A DNA stretch of 33,921 bases, taken from NCBI GenBank assembly GCA_029863385.1, contig JAOTVU010000038.1, forward strand, positions 1 to 33,921, written 5' to 3'. Positions 22,983 through 30,814 of the stretch are shown piece after piece; the stretch's first letter is position 1; every line of letters starts with the position of its first letter. This DNA comes from Acidimicrobiia bacterium (lineage in GTDB: Bacteria; Actinomycetota; Acidimicrobiia; Acidimicrobiales; SZUA-35). Both the position numbers and the translations under genes were made by a program. The notes beneath the pieces were generated by a model. The model searched no databases. It was not told where the DNA came from and saw nothing but the letters and a program-made list of their open reading frames with translations.

Positions 22983-25427
22983 TCAGAGGTCGAGGGTCGA
23001 CCGAGCCGCAAGCTCGATTTCCGTCTCGACCTCCGGCCCGCCCGTCGTCGGCTCGATCGCGGAGCGGACCGGCGGAAGCGACCCGGTGATCGATCGGCTG
23101 ATGACGCCGTCGACCCGGCGAAGCGTGATCAACTCGAACGCCAACTCGCCGATGGTCGCCGACGCGATCAGAGCGGCGCTCATCGGTGACAACGACCAGA
23201 TGAGTGTCGCCGCCGCCACGGGCGTCACGATGAGCCAGCGCGGACGCAGGGCGGTGCGGACGTGAGGCGTCCACTGCCAGGCCACCGCGGTGACGATCAG
23301 CGTTCGGAGAAACAGACCGCATCGAGCCTCGACGTCCCAGCGGCTCCGGTTCGGCGGGGCGAACACCGACAGCCCCTCCAGCCCGAGCCGCCACCGCAGT
23401 TCGCTGAGCCAGGCCTCCCGGTCTCCCGTCCAGGCCCGTTTGGCGGGGGCCGGCGGCCGGGTGCCGGCACGGAGATACCCCCAGGTCCGGGCCAGCGGTT
23501 GGAGGATGACGATGACGGCAACGGCCAAACCGATTCGCGCCGAGGCCGACCGCCGATCGGCGACGGCTGCGTCGTGGGCCACGACCGCGGCCAGGGCCGC
23601 CACCGTGACGATGGAGGTGGCGGCGAGGAGCAAACCCGTTGCCACCACGCCGCTGACCGCCAGGAAGCCACCGAGCGCCACGGCTGCAGCGAGCAGCGGG
23701 ACAAGGCTGTCGAGCAGTGCGAGAACGGCGACGGATCGGCGCGGCCGTTCGCCGGCGGCCACAGCGGAAAGGAGTTCGGCGATGACCCGTCTCGGGCGAT
23801 CGTTGCCGGTCGGGTACCGTTGCGACGCCTCCCTGTCGGCGCGACCCCTGCCGGCCGCATCCTTCCAGACGGTGCCGAGGCTGTCGGGAGCGGGACACGA
23901 AGCCTGGGCAGCGGTGACGGTACCGATGACGCCACCAGTCGACTGGTCGGCGAGGCGCCGAAGGAGCTGCATGTCGACAGCCGACGCAGAACCCGAGGGC
24001 AGCCCATCGCCGGAGCGGAGGGCCGAGCGGCGAACGGCGAGGCTCCCGTACCCTGCCGCGACGGCCGCCGACGGGTCCGCCGACGGTGCTCGACCGACGT
24101 CGGCCAACCTGGCCATTGCTTTGGCCACCGCACCGCCGTCGTCGTCGACCTCGATGAGGTGGTCGGTCACCACCGCCACCTGATCGGTCGCATCGAAGGC
24201 CAGGGCGACGAACCAGGGCCACAAGGAGTCGCAAACGACGTCGGCGTCGATGAACGCGATGACGTCGCCGGAGGCGGCCTCGACACCGGCCGCCCGGCCG
24301 CTGCCGCCCGGGCGACCCGGTCGGAGCAGTTCGAACGGATAGCGGGCCGCGAGCGCTGCGGAGCGGTCGGTCGACCCCTCGTCACAGACGATGACCTCGA
24401 GGTCGTGGTAGTCGCTCATCTCGAGGGCCGAGAGGCAGCGTTCGATGGTTGCTTCGCTGTTGTGACAGCTGACGAGAGCGGTCACTCTCGGCCAGGAGCG
24501 GCGCAGGTCCTTGACGTCCTGTCGGGCCCAGGTCTCCACCGAACGGCAGATGGGCCGAGGGGCTCCGTTCGGTGTCAGGAGGGAGTCCGCGGAGGTATCG
24601 GCGGATTCCCCGACGGCGGACAGGCCCCTCCAGGTGCCCACGGTTGCTCCTGCGCAACCGGCTCGGTCGAGCGCATTGAGCCGATCGGTGAGGTCGCGGG
24701 GAAACGTCGTCACCGTCGCGGTGGCGCCGACGGTCGGGGGTCGCAGATCGGTCACGACGAGCGGTTTGGCCGGCCTGGTCTGCTGGAGTCGGATGAGGTC
24801 CCGCTCGAAGGTCTGCCCGCACTCGGTGTCGAGCACGACCGAGAGAAGGTCACAGCCGTCGACGGTCAGGAGCTCGTCGCCCCCGGTCCGCCCGGTGTAG
24901 GTGGCCGGCACGAGGGGATCGAGCGTGTGGATCCGGTCGATGATCGACGACAGCGTATTGGCGACCGCACCGGGGTGGTGGACCCGTACCAGGTCGGCGG
25001 GGACCGTCCGGCCGACCGACACGGCGAGGATCACCGCGGGATCGTCGACCCGTTCGAAGAGCCGGTCGACGGCGGCCAAACCGGCCGCTGCGATACGACG
25101 ACCACTCGATCGGTCTGGGAACGGCTCGAATCGCCAATCGGGATAATCGAGCCCGACGAACACCCGCAGACCGACCTCGGCTGCGGCGTGCAGCACGTCG
25201 GCCGGCGGCACATCGCAGGTTCGGATCGTGTTGAGTCCCGTGGTCGCAATCGATTCCAGGTCGGCGCGCACGACCGGGGGTTCGGGATAGCGGGCGCCGT
25301 CGGTCCGGGGAGCGAAGCGGCCGTAGGCGGTGCCTCGGACCACGAATCGCTCTCCATCCAGCCGAAGGTGTCTGCCTTCGACTTCGACCCGGCCCATCAT
25401 CGGAGTGGGCCCCCCTTTCGCAGGCAT
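22983..25427 (-). CDS. GT2 glycosyltransferase fused to a catalytically degenerate glycoside-hydrolase barrel
   Basis: An 814-residue membrane protein in three parts. Residues ~14-300 match the GH2/GH5-like TIM barrel known as the N-terminal half of some bacterial GT2 proteins (VRGTAYGRFAPRTDGARYP, GLNTIRTCDVPPADVL). The acid/base site normally reads GNEIP and is here GRTVP (139-143). The nucleophile site normally has Glu and here reads VVTDLRP (224-230), so hydrolase activity is unlikely. Residues ~314-480 are a GT2 domain with VSCHNSEATIERCLSAL, VCDEGSTDRS and the DxD motif FIDADVV (D394/D396). The last ~260 residues contain several membrane helices. It probably transfers sugar to a polysaccharide or lipid at the membrane; the sugar is unknown. 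The start could be ATG 25400 instead, which has a G-rich stretch upstream. No other glycan genes adjoin. Confidence 0.85.
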   Translation of the reverse strand: MPAKGGPTPMMGRVEVEGRHLRLDGERFVVRGTAYGRFAPRTDGARYPEPPVVRADLESIATTGLNTIRTCDVPPADVLHAAAEVGLRVFVGLDYPDWRFEPFPDRSSGRRIAAAGLAAVDRLFERVDDPAVILAVSVGRTVPADLVRVHHPGAVANTLSSIIDRIHTLDPLVPATYTGRTGGDELLTVDGCDLLSVVLDTECGQTFERDLIRLQQTRPAKPLVVTDLRPPTVGATATVTTFPRDLTDRLNALDRAGCAGATVGTWRGLSAVGESADTSADSLLTPNGAPRPICRSVETWARQDVKDLRRSWPRVTALVSCHNSEATIERCLSALEMSDYHDLEVIVCDEGSTDRSAALAARYPFELLRPGRPGGSGRAAGVEAASGDVIAFIDADVVCDSLWPWFVALAFDATDQVAVVTDHLIEVDDDGGAVAKAMARLADVGRAPSADPSAAVAAGYGSLAVRRSALRSGDGLPSGSASAVDMQLLRRLADQSTGGVIGTVTAAQASCPAPDSLGTVWKDAAGRGRADREASQRYPTGNDRPRRVIAELLSAVAAGERPRRSVAVLALLDSLVPLLAAAVALGGFLAVSGVVATGLLLAATSIVTVAALAAVVAHDAAVADRRSASARIGLAVAVIVILQPLARTWGYLRAGTRPPAPAKRAWTGDREAWLSELRWRLGLEGLSVFAPPNRSRWDVEARCGLFLRTLIVTAVAWQWTPHVRTALRPRWLIVTPVAAATLIWSLSPMSAALIASATIGELAFELITLRRVDGVISRSITGSLPPVRSAIEPTTGGPEVETEIELAARSTLDL

Positions 25428-25747
25428 CTGACGTCGCGGTTGATCGTGTGGCTCCGCTACTCGCCCGAGAGGCCCAACAAGGTCGCACCCGTAGTGAAGC
25501 GCCGTGACGTCAAACCCTACTTGCCGCCACCACCCCGACAGAAGGGCCGCTCCATGGTTTGGGCACCATTGCCCGTCCGGCGGCTACCAGAGTTAGGCGG
25601 TGCGATTTTCCGCTCGGGCCACCCGAGAACGAGATCGGCGAGTTCCCGGGCCGATCGACGGCACCGGAACGCTGCAGTGGTTCAGCTCGTTCCGGCGGCG
25701 GCCTGACCGCCGCCCAACATTGGACCGGCAAACTAGAGTGGGCGGCC
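25428..25747. other. Intergenic region upstream of the arrestin-like operon
   Basis: A 320-bp divergent gap. A 70-codon plus frame (GTG 25494 to 25706, starting MKRRDVKPYLPPPP) is open but its third-position composition is not gene-like. There is a TGACGTCA palindrome near 25503-25510 and a TAGAGT box at the right end. Nothing else was recognised. Confidence 0.5.
25734..25739 (+). promoter_or_regulatory. -10 box of the arrestin-like/ATPase operon (leaderless)
   Basis: TAGAGT, eight bases before ATG 25748. It defines the start of the three-gene operon. Confidence 0.5.
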
Positions 25748-26488
25748 ATGGACGATGGACGCCCTACGCCGGCACCCCCTTCGAACGTGGTCGAGGCCAA
25801 ACCGACGGTGGCGAGAATCGTCGTCATCGTCGGCGGTGTGCTGGCGGTGGCCGCCGCGGCGGTCGGGATCCTGCTCTGGAACACCGGCGGGTCCGGCCTG
25901 TCCTACGTTGCGCCCCGGTTGTTGGGTGTGATGCTGTTCGTTCCGCTCGCCGCCCTGCTGGTCACGAGCGCCACCTCCCGGTCGGTCACCCTCACCGAGC
26001 GGCTGACGGGATGGAAGAACCCCACCGTCGAGTTCACCCCGTGGCCGCCCCGGTTGGGCCGAACGATGACCGCCCTCTATCGGAGGCAGGCGATCTCGCC
26101 CCGAACTCGGAGGCGGCTGCAGACGCCGCTCCGGGTGGAGACCGCGTTGATCTGTGAGGAATGGGTGGAGTACACGGTCGGCACCGATACCCGTACCGAA
26201 ACCCACGACGTGGTGAAACGTCACGCCGCCGCTGTCGCTGTGCCGAGCGTCGACGGTACCGGTCTCGAGGCCGTCCTCACCCTCACCATTCCGTCCGACG
26301 CGGGCGGACCGACCATCGAGCTGGATCACAACAGGATCCGCTGGCGGCTCGACACCCGGCTCGGTCACCCGTTCGGAAAGCGAACGGCCGCTCGAATCGA
26401 CCTGAGGGTCGAACCGGTGCTCGACCTCGACAGCCTCATCGGTGAGGGCGGGCGGGGCGGCGAACCTTCTCCGGAGGCCGAATCATGA
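25748..26488 (+). CDS. Membrane-anchored arrestin-like protein (operon gene 1)
   Basis: A 246-residue protein that I do not recognise as a named family. A short Pro-rich N-terminus precedes two membrane helices (VARIVVIVGGVLAVAAAAVGILLW, about residues 22-46; then LLGVMLFVPLAALLVTSA, 59-76). The rest is probably cytoplasmic. The C-terminal ~110 residues read like the second half of an arrestin/Spo0M-type beta-sandwich: LICEEWVEYTVGTDTRTETH, VLTLTIPSDAGG, then IRWRLDTRLGHPF with alternating hydrophobics. No catalytic motif is visible. The ATG is supported by the TAGAGT box. The stop overlaps the next start by four bases (ATGA), so the products are probably made together and may interact. Confidence 0.75.
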   Translation: MDDGRPTPAPPSNVVEAKPTVARIVVIVGGVLAVAAAAVGILLWNTGGSGLSYVAPRLLGVMLFVPLAALLVTSATSRSVTLTERLTGWKNPTVEFTPWPPRLGRTMTALYRRQAISPRTRRRLQTPLRVETALICEEWVEYTVGTDTRTETHDVVKRHAAAVAVPSVDGTGLEAVLTLTIPSDAGGPTIELDHNRIRWRLDTRLGHPFGKRTAARIDLRVEPVLDLDSLIGEGGRGGEPSPEAES

Positions 26489-26928
26489 ACCCCGCCACGC
26501 CCCAGATCGAGTTGGATGACTGGTTCGTGGAGATCGCCGGACAGGTTCGGGGCAGGGTGATCCTCCCCGGTGCCGAGGGGATCGATCCGACCACGGAGCG
26601 GATCCGGGAGGTGCGGGTCAGTCTGCGCTACGAGACCGATGGACGCGGCGACCGCGACCGCTGGACAGGGCCCGCCGAGGCATTCGATGTCAACGTGGAC
26701 GGGTCCCTCCACGGGCAGTTCTCGCTGGACGTCCCGGCTGATGCGCCGATCTCCTATGACGGTTCACTGTTCCGGGTGCGGTGGGCGGTGGAGGCTCGCA
26801 CCGACCTGCGGATGCGGATCGACCGCAAGACCTCCCTCGAGTTCGTCGTGATACCGGTCGGTGGCCATGGCTACTATCGCCAACCGCATCCCCTGCCGCC
26901 GACGACTCCCTGGTCGACGGAACGCTGA
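26485..26928 (+). CDS. Soluble arrestin-like protein (operon gene 2)
   Basis: A 147-residue protein with no signal peptide or membrane helix. The pattern EIAGQVRGRVILPG, REVRVSLRYETDGRG, GQFSLDVPADAPISYDGSLF and RVRWAVEARTDL is that of an arrestin-like (Spo0M/alpha-arrestin) beta-sandwich: a strand pair beginning with a Gly-x-Val-x-Gly turn, then the typical 'PxxAPxSYxG' step into a Trp-containing strand. It resembles the C-terminal half of the upstream membrane protein, so the two may form a composite arrestin fold. This assignment is from pattern only. It begins within the stop of gene 1 and its TGA overlaps the ATG of gene 3 by one base. Confidence 0.75.
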   Translation: MNPATPQIELDDWFVEIAGQVRGRVILPGAEGIDPTTERIREVRVSLRYETDGRGDRDRWTGPAEAFDVNVDGSLHGQFSLDVPADAPISYDGSLFRVRWAVEARTDLRMRIDRKTSLEFVVIPVGGHGYYRQPHPLPPTTPWSTER

Positions 26929-27662
26929 TGGACAAGGTGCCGACGGACGAAGTGCTCGGGCACGATGGCTCGATGGGTGGCGAATGGAACGATGTGAACG
27001 GTGTGGAGGTCGGCTCATTCGATCGGTATCGCTCCGTCGGCCTCCTTGCCAACCCGTTCAGCGCCTCGGGGTCGGATGATCCGCACGAGCCGGCGACCGG
27101 GCCGTGGTTCGTGGATCGGGGTCTCGCTCCGCCGCCTCCACCGGGATCGGGGGTGATGGTCCAGGTCATCGGCGAGCAGGGAATGGGCAAGTCGACACAT
27201 CTTGCGGAGTGGCGGAGGCTCCAACCCGGCCCGCTGCACTACATCCCACGGCGGCCTTATCGCGACCGTTGGCGGCCGCCGCCCATCGGAACGCTTGTCT
27301 ACGGCGACGAAATCGACCGCCTACCGATTCCCCTGCGTAGACGCTGGTTCCAACAGCTGGGTCTGGTCGGGGCCACCCTCGTCGTCGGCACCCACCGAGA
27401 CCTCTCCGGCATCGCCCGGCGGAGTGGCCTGAAGGTTCACACCCACCGCCTTCGGCCGGTGTCAGCGTCGGAACTGATGACGGTGCTCGACTCTCGGCTG
27501 CGGGCGGCGGCCGACGTTCCCGGGCGGATGCCGTCGGTGACGTTCACCCAGCATGACATCGATGTCATCCACGCCGAGAGCCGAGGCAACCTTCGGGCCG
27601 CTGATTCGATCGCCCACCGAATCCTCGCCGAGCGGGTAAGTCAGGAAGCCGACAGGGTCTGA
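26928..27662 (+). CDS. Small AAA-type P-loop ATPase (operon gene 3)
   Basis: A 244-residue cytosolic ATPase. An N-terminal segment contains VGLLANPFSAS, like the 'NPF' motif before the P-loop in ExeA/TniB-type AAA proteins. It has Walker A IGEQGMGKST (residues 81-90), Walker B TLVYGDEID (122-130, D127/E128) and sensor-1-like LVVGTHRD (151-158). A C-terminal helical lid contains SRGNLRAADSIAHRILAE (sensor-2 region). There is no DNA-binding or protease domain, so it probably acts on a partner, perhaps the arrestin-like pair. The start is ATG 26928 in a TGATG overlap; the upstream open frame is discarded because it would run inside gene 2. Its last 22 bp overlap the 3' end of the HD-domain gene on the other strand. 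Confidence 0.8.
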   Translation: MDKVPTDEVLGHDGSMGGEWNDVNGVEVGSFDRYRSVGLLANPFSASGSDDPHEPATGPWFVDRGLAPPPPPGSGVMVQVIGEQGMGKSTHLAEWRRLQPGPLHYIPRRPYRDRWRPPPIGTLVYGDEIDRLPIPLRRRWFQQLGLVGATLVVGTHRDLSGIARRSGLKVHTHRLRPVSASELMTVLDSRLRAAADVPGRMPSVTFTQHDIDVIHAESRGNLRAADSIAHRILAERVSQEADRV

Positions 27663-28216
27663 CCGGATCGTGTTCCGCCGGTCTGCTCGAGGGCGGCCCA
27701 CGTACCGGCGACCAGCGCGATCAACGCATCCTCCCGGCGATCGAGATAGTCGAGCATGGGCGGATTGTTGCGATGACGGCGCCGCATGTCGGCCAGGCGT
27801 TCCTCCACCGTGGTCGGCGTTCCATCGAGCGCCACGGTCAAGTCGCAGAAGTGGAGCTGGCGATGGGGCAGCGTCTCGTTGCGAGGGAACTCAGCGGCGT
27901 AGATGTCGCCAAGAACGTTCAGATCGGCTCGAATCTGCGCATCCGAATGATGGGCGACGAGGTTGACGACGGACTCGTCCCAACCCTCCCGGCGGAGGTA
28001 GCGGGCGCCGTCGATCTGATGGAAGCCGGTGTCGACCAGCTCTGAGGCATAACCGATGTCGTGTAGATTGGCGGCCGCGGCGAGGGCATCCCAATTGGGT
28101 ACGAGGTCCACGAACAACTCCGCCCGCTTGGCCACGCCCTGCACATGATTCCAGCGTTGCGGCATGTCGTCGGCCAGTAACCTGCGGGCGAGCGCCCGGG
28201 CTTCAGCGACTTCCAC
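27641..28216 (-). CDS. HD-domain phosphohydrolase
   Basis: A 191-residue cytosolic protein with a single HD domain. Metal-binding positions are H24 (RWNHVQGVAKRAE), H52-D53 (ANLHDIGYA) and a later Asp (CDLTVAL). The GFHQIDGARYLR and NLVAHHSD helices are typical of small HD hydrolases acting on nucleotides or nucleotide second messengers. The substrate is not evident. The GTG at 28216 is chosen because TAAGAT lies seven bases upstream and the HD fold begins at once; the frame is open to 28384 but the added residues are low complexity. It lies 94 bp downstream of the response regulator gene on the same strand and overlaps the ATPase gene by 22 bp tail to tail. Confidence 0.85.
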   Translation of the reverse strand: MEVAEARALARRLLADDMPQRWNHVQGVAKRAELFVDLVPNWDALAAAANLHDIGYASELVDTGFHQIDGARYLRREGWDESVVNLVAHHSDAQIRADLNVLGDIYAAEFPRNETLPHRQLHFCDLTVALDGTPTTVEERLADMRRRHRNNPPMLDYLDRREDALIALVAGTWAALEQTGGTRSGQTLSAS

Positions 28217-28223
28217 GATTGCG

Positions 28224-28229
28224 ATCTTA
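28224..28229 (-). promoter_or_regulatory. -10 box of the HD-domain gene (leaderless)
   Basis: TAAGAT on the minus strand, seven bases before GTG 28216. It marks a transcription unit separate from the two-component genes upstream. Confidence 0.5.
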
Positions 28230-28310
28230 CGGCCCGATCCGCCGCCGCTCAAGACGGCGCTTGTTTCGTTGTGTGAACTCAACGGGACCGCCATCCGTTG
28301 CGTCGCCGCC

Positions 28311-29006
28311 TTAGGGCCGTGGGCCGTTCGATTGCCAGCCCGACTCGTAGGCCCGCGCCACGGCGGCGAGTTGGGAGTTGACACCGAGTTTCGACAAGAC
28401 GGTCTTGATCTGGGTACGCACGGTTTGCACCGACACGTAATCGCGTTCCGCCAGCGAGGACGGGCTCAACCCGCTCATCAGTCCGCTGAGCACCTGGCTC
28501 TCCCGCTCCGACAGCTCGTCGAATCCGCGCAGGCGAATGGCCTGCTCGGCTTGACGCTCGCGGTGCTCGCTGATGATGGTCAACCGATGGTTCTGGCGGA
28601 CCGGGTCGCCGACCACCAGCTTGGAGATGTCGTCGATCAGCGAATCCAGGGATTCGTCCTTGGTGAGGAGGGCGATCGCACCGTTCTCGAGGCAACGGGC
28701 CCACAGGACCCGATCGATGCTGCCCGTGAGGACGACCACGGTTTCACCGGCCTCGACCAGCTTCGCCGTGAGCCCAACGCCGCCGTCTTCGAAGGGCAAG
28801 TCGAGATCGACCAAGATCAGGTCGGCTTCCAGGGCGGTGATCTCGTCGACGAGCTCCGTCGCACCCACGGGGTCGACGATGTCGACCATCATCCCGGCCT
28901 TTTCCAACTGGGTCTTGAGACCCAGAGCAAGCAGCGGGTGATCGTCGACGACGACCAGGTGCGGCTCGCGCTCCCGCCCGACAATGGTCTCCGCCGTCAC
29001 ACCCAT
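28311..29006 (-). CDS. NarL/FixJ-type response regulator
   Basis: A 231-residue two-component regulator. The receiver domain has HLVVVDDHPLLALG (acidic pocket D21/D22), phospho-acceptor D67 in LILVDLDLPFEDGG, and the conserved Lys in IALLTKDESL. The C-terminal LuxR helix-turn-helix is LSERESQVLSGLMSGLSPSS, then LAERDYVSVQTVRTQIKTVLSKLGV. It binds DNA when phosphorylated, by family knowledge. Its ATG shares one base with the stop of the histidine kinase gene, so the two are coupled and form a cognate pair. The divergent neighbour of the kinase is the Flp pilin gene, which makes pilus genes a natural target. Confidence 0.93.
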   Translation of the reverse strand: MGVTAETIVGREREPHLVVVDDHPLLALGLKTQLEKAGMMVDIVDPVGATELVDEITALEADLILVDLDLPFEDGGVGLTAKLVEAGETVVVLTGSIDRVLWARCLENGAIALLTKDESLDSLIDDISKLVVGDPVRQNHRLTIISEHRERQAEQAIRLRGFDELSERESQVLSGLMSGLSPSSLAERDYVSVQTVRTQIKTVLSKLGVNSQLAAVARAYESGWQSNGPRP

Positions 29007-30349
29007 CAGCGGCCCACCGGGCTCCAGGCCACGACTTTGGGCGTTTCCTTGTCCTTGGCTTCGGCGGTCTCGCTGTTCGGCAGTGTCAGCACGAACGATG
29101 TCTTGCCGTTGTCACCCGGCTCGTAGACAACAGTCCCGTTATGCAATTCGGCCAACATCTGGGCTCGGGCAAGCCCGATACCCTCGCCGTCCTTGTGAGA
29201 GCTGAATCCTCGTTTGAAGAAGCCATTGGTCTGCACCGGTTCGGTGATCGTGCCGGAATCCGTGACCTTCACCTGCACGCGACCGTTGTGTTCCTCGATG
29301 TCGACGTAAACCGGGTCGGCCCCATGGCGCATGGCATTGGACAGGAGGTTATCGACGATGGCCATGACCTCGCTCTCCTCCCCAAGGATCTGGGCTGACG
29401 TCGGCGCTCGCAGGTCGATGTTCACGCCGGTCGAGCGCCGGGCCTTGACCATGTCTCGAATCCCGGGGACCATATCGAATTCGTGTGGTTGACGCTTCCG
29501 CTTTGCCGTCAGCGTCCGCAAACGGGCCGTCTCTGTCCGGAGCGGCTCGCCGATGTCATCATCGAGTGACGCCATCGCCACCTCGATCGACAGCAGTCCC
29601 GAGCGGAGGTCATGCAACAGATCCTCGGTCTGGGAGATCTCGGCTTGAATTTTCCGCTTTGCGTCCAACAGCTCCTCGAACGAGCGCCGACCGGTCGACT
29701 CGATCTCGACGAGCGTGCCATACATGCAAGCGATGCCTGAGAAACAGGCAAGCAAGGCGAGTGACAAGGTCTGCCGGGTGTCGGGATTGTTGTGCACAAG
29801 AGTGACCGCCATGGTCAGACCGGCGGCACCGAGCCCGCAGAACACGCCGAGCCATCGGGCCCTCACCAGACCTTCGACCAGCAGAGTCACTCCGACCACC
29901 GTGACGGCAAGTGTCACAATCGTGGAGGCCAACATCCCGGTCGAGGAACCCTGCACGAGCACATACCAGCACCACACGGCACACGGAAGGAGCAGCAGGA
30001 GGGCTATCGGAGCGAGAGCCGGCGAGCTGGTGGTCATCGCGCGATAGCCGACCGCCAGTGCGGCCAGGAAAAAGGTGGTTGTTGCCACGACACCCAGCTG
30101 GGACAGTCCGCTGGGGGAGATGGCGAAATCCTGCCTGACCTCAACCAGCGCTACGGCAAAGGTTGCGGCCAGCGCCACGGTGAATGCGACGAACGCCCTC
30201 CCGATGGGAGCCGAGGAGTAGACGGGCGCGTCCGACGGGTCGGCCGGTTCGGCCGATACGAACCGAGACAGAATCTCTACCAGTCGATGCACCCGCTTGA
30301 TCCCTCTACTCACTGCCCAACCGCGGTCGCCACGAGGTCGTGGGCTCAC
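29006..30349 (-). CDS. Membrane sensor histidine kinase
   Basis: A 447-residue kinase. After a ~50-residue basic cytoplasmic lead come six to eight hydrophobic segments (residues ~51-210) with short loops, so the sensor is membrane-embedded rather than a large external domain. The phospho-acceptor is H246 in DLLHDLRSGLLSIEVAM. The ATPase domain has the N-box EVMAIVDNLLSNAMRHG (328-343), a reduced G1 box VTDSGTI (Gly after D-S-G missing) and G2 GEGIGLARAQMLAEL. The GTG start is supported by a TAGCCT box seven bases upstream. An HDLR-type kinase next to a NarL-type regulator is less common than a HisKA_3 kinase in that pairing. Confidence 0.92.
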   Translation of the reverse strand: MSPRPRGDRGWAVSRGIKRVHRLVEILSRFVSAEPADPSDAPVYSSAPIGRAFVAFTVALAATFAVALVEVRQDFAISPSGLSQLGVVATTTFFLAALAVGYRAMTTSSPALAPIALLLLLPCAVWCWYVLVQGSSTGMLASTIVTLAVTVVGVTLLVEGLVRARWLGVFCGLGAAGLTMAVTLVHNNPDTRQTLSLALLACFSGIACMYGTLVEIESTGRRSFEELLDAKRKIQAEISQTEDLLHDLRSGLLSIEVAMASLDDDIGEPLRTETARLRTLTAKRKRQPHEFDMVPGIRDMVKARRSTGVNIDLRAPTSAQILGEESEVMAIVDNLLSNAMRHGADPVYVDIEEHNGRVQVKVTDSGTITEPVQTNGFFKRGFSSHKDGEGIGLARAQMLAELHNGTVVYEPGDNGKTSFVLTLPNSETAEAKDKETPKVVAWSPVGR

Positions 30350-30356
30350 AACTGCA

Positions 30357-30362
30357 AGGCTA
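30357..30362 (-). promoter_or_regulatory. -10 box of the kinase/regulator operon (leaderless)
   Basis: TAGCCT on the minus strand, seven bases before GTG 30349. The 190-bp gap to the divergent Flp gene also holds the pilin promoter, which I could not place with confidence. Confidence 0.5.
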
Positions 30363-30539
30363 GGCGAGCACGCCCCAGCCGAACACTAGGCAATTCTGCC
30401 GCGGCGAACCCGGATACCCAATTTGAGGGATGGCCGCCCCTTGACCAGCCTCCATCATGATTACGGCGAGCCAACCTGGTTCGACAAGCCCGGAGCGGAG
30501 GAGTCCGTCGGGCTCCGTGATCCGTAGGAGGAGAACACA

Positions 30540-30722
30540 ATGCTTTACCTGTACGTCATGATGCAGCGCCTTGCCGAGAACGCCAAGAATGAAAAGGGTG
30601 CGGCCCTGGCCGAATATGGCCTCCTGGTGGCACTGATTGCAGTCGTGTGTATCGGCGCAATCACCCTGCTCGGTGGCAACATCGCGGCTGCGTTCAACAA
30701 CATCGCCGGCGCCATCAACTAA
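30540..30722 (+). CDS. flp: Flp pilin 1 of Tad locus 2
   Basis: A 60-residue Flp-type pilin. The 20-residue leader ends KNEKG and is followed by AALAEYGLLVALIAVVCIGA. Cleavage after Gly20 leaves Glu25-Tyr26 at +5/+6, the canonical Flp signature. The mature 40-residue subunit is almost entirely one hydrophobic helix and would form the pilus fibre. A very strong Shine-Dalgarno (AGGAGGAG, 30526-30533) precedes the ATG by about seven bases, consistent with a highly expressed structural subunit and unlike the leaderless starts elsewhere. It is the first gene of the locus; a hairpin lies just after it. Confidence 0.95.
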   Translation: MLYLYVMMQRLAENAKNEKGAALAEYGLLVALIAVVCIGAITLLGGNIAAAFNNIAGAIN

Positions 30723-30737
30723 CAGAGGCGGCTTGTT

Positions 30738-30764
30738 GGGGCGGTGGCTCGGAGCCACCGCCCC
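30738..30764 (+). terminator. Strong hairpin between the two Flp genes (attenuator-like)
   Basis: GGGGCGGTGGCTC (30738-30750) and GAGCCACCGCCCC (30752-30764) are perfectly complementary around one central base. No T-tract follows. It could partly terminate or stabilise the flp message so that pilin 1 is made in excess over downstream genes. Confidence 0.65.
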
Positions 30765-30814
30765 TACGGTGATCGCCTACGCGACCCGGAACTAGGAGGA
30801 AGAGGTAAGTCCAG

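Noticed and set aside
25503..25510. TGACGTCA palindrome as an operator
   Set aside because: An isolated 8-bp palindrome rich in a common high-GC hexamer; no second site or spacing rule supports it.
23262..25706. 814-codon plus frame opposite the glycosyltransferase
   Set aside because: Shadow frame; its last 70 codons extend into the intergenic gap but also lack gene-like third-position bias.
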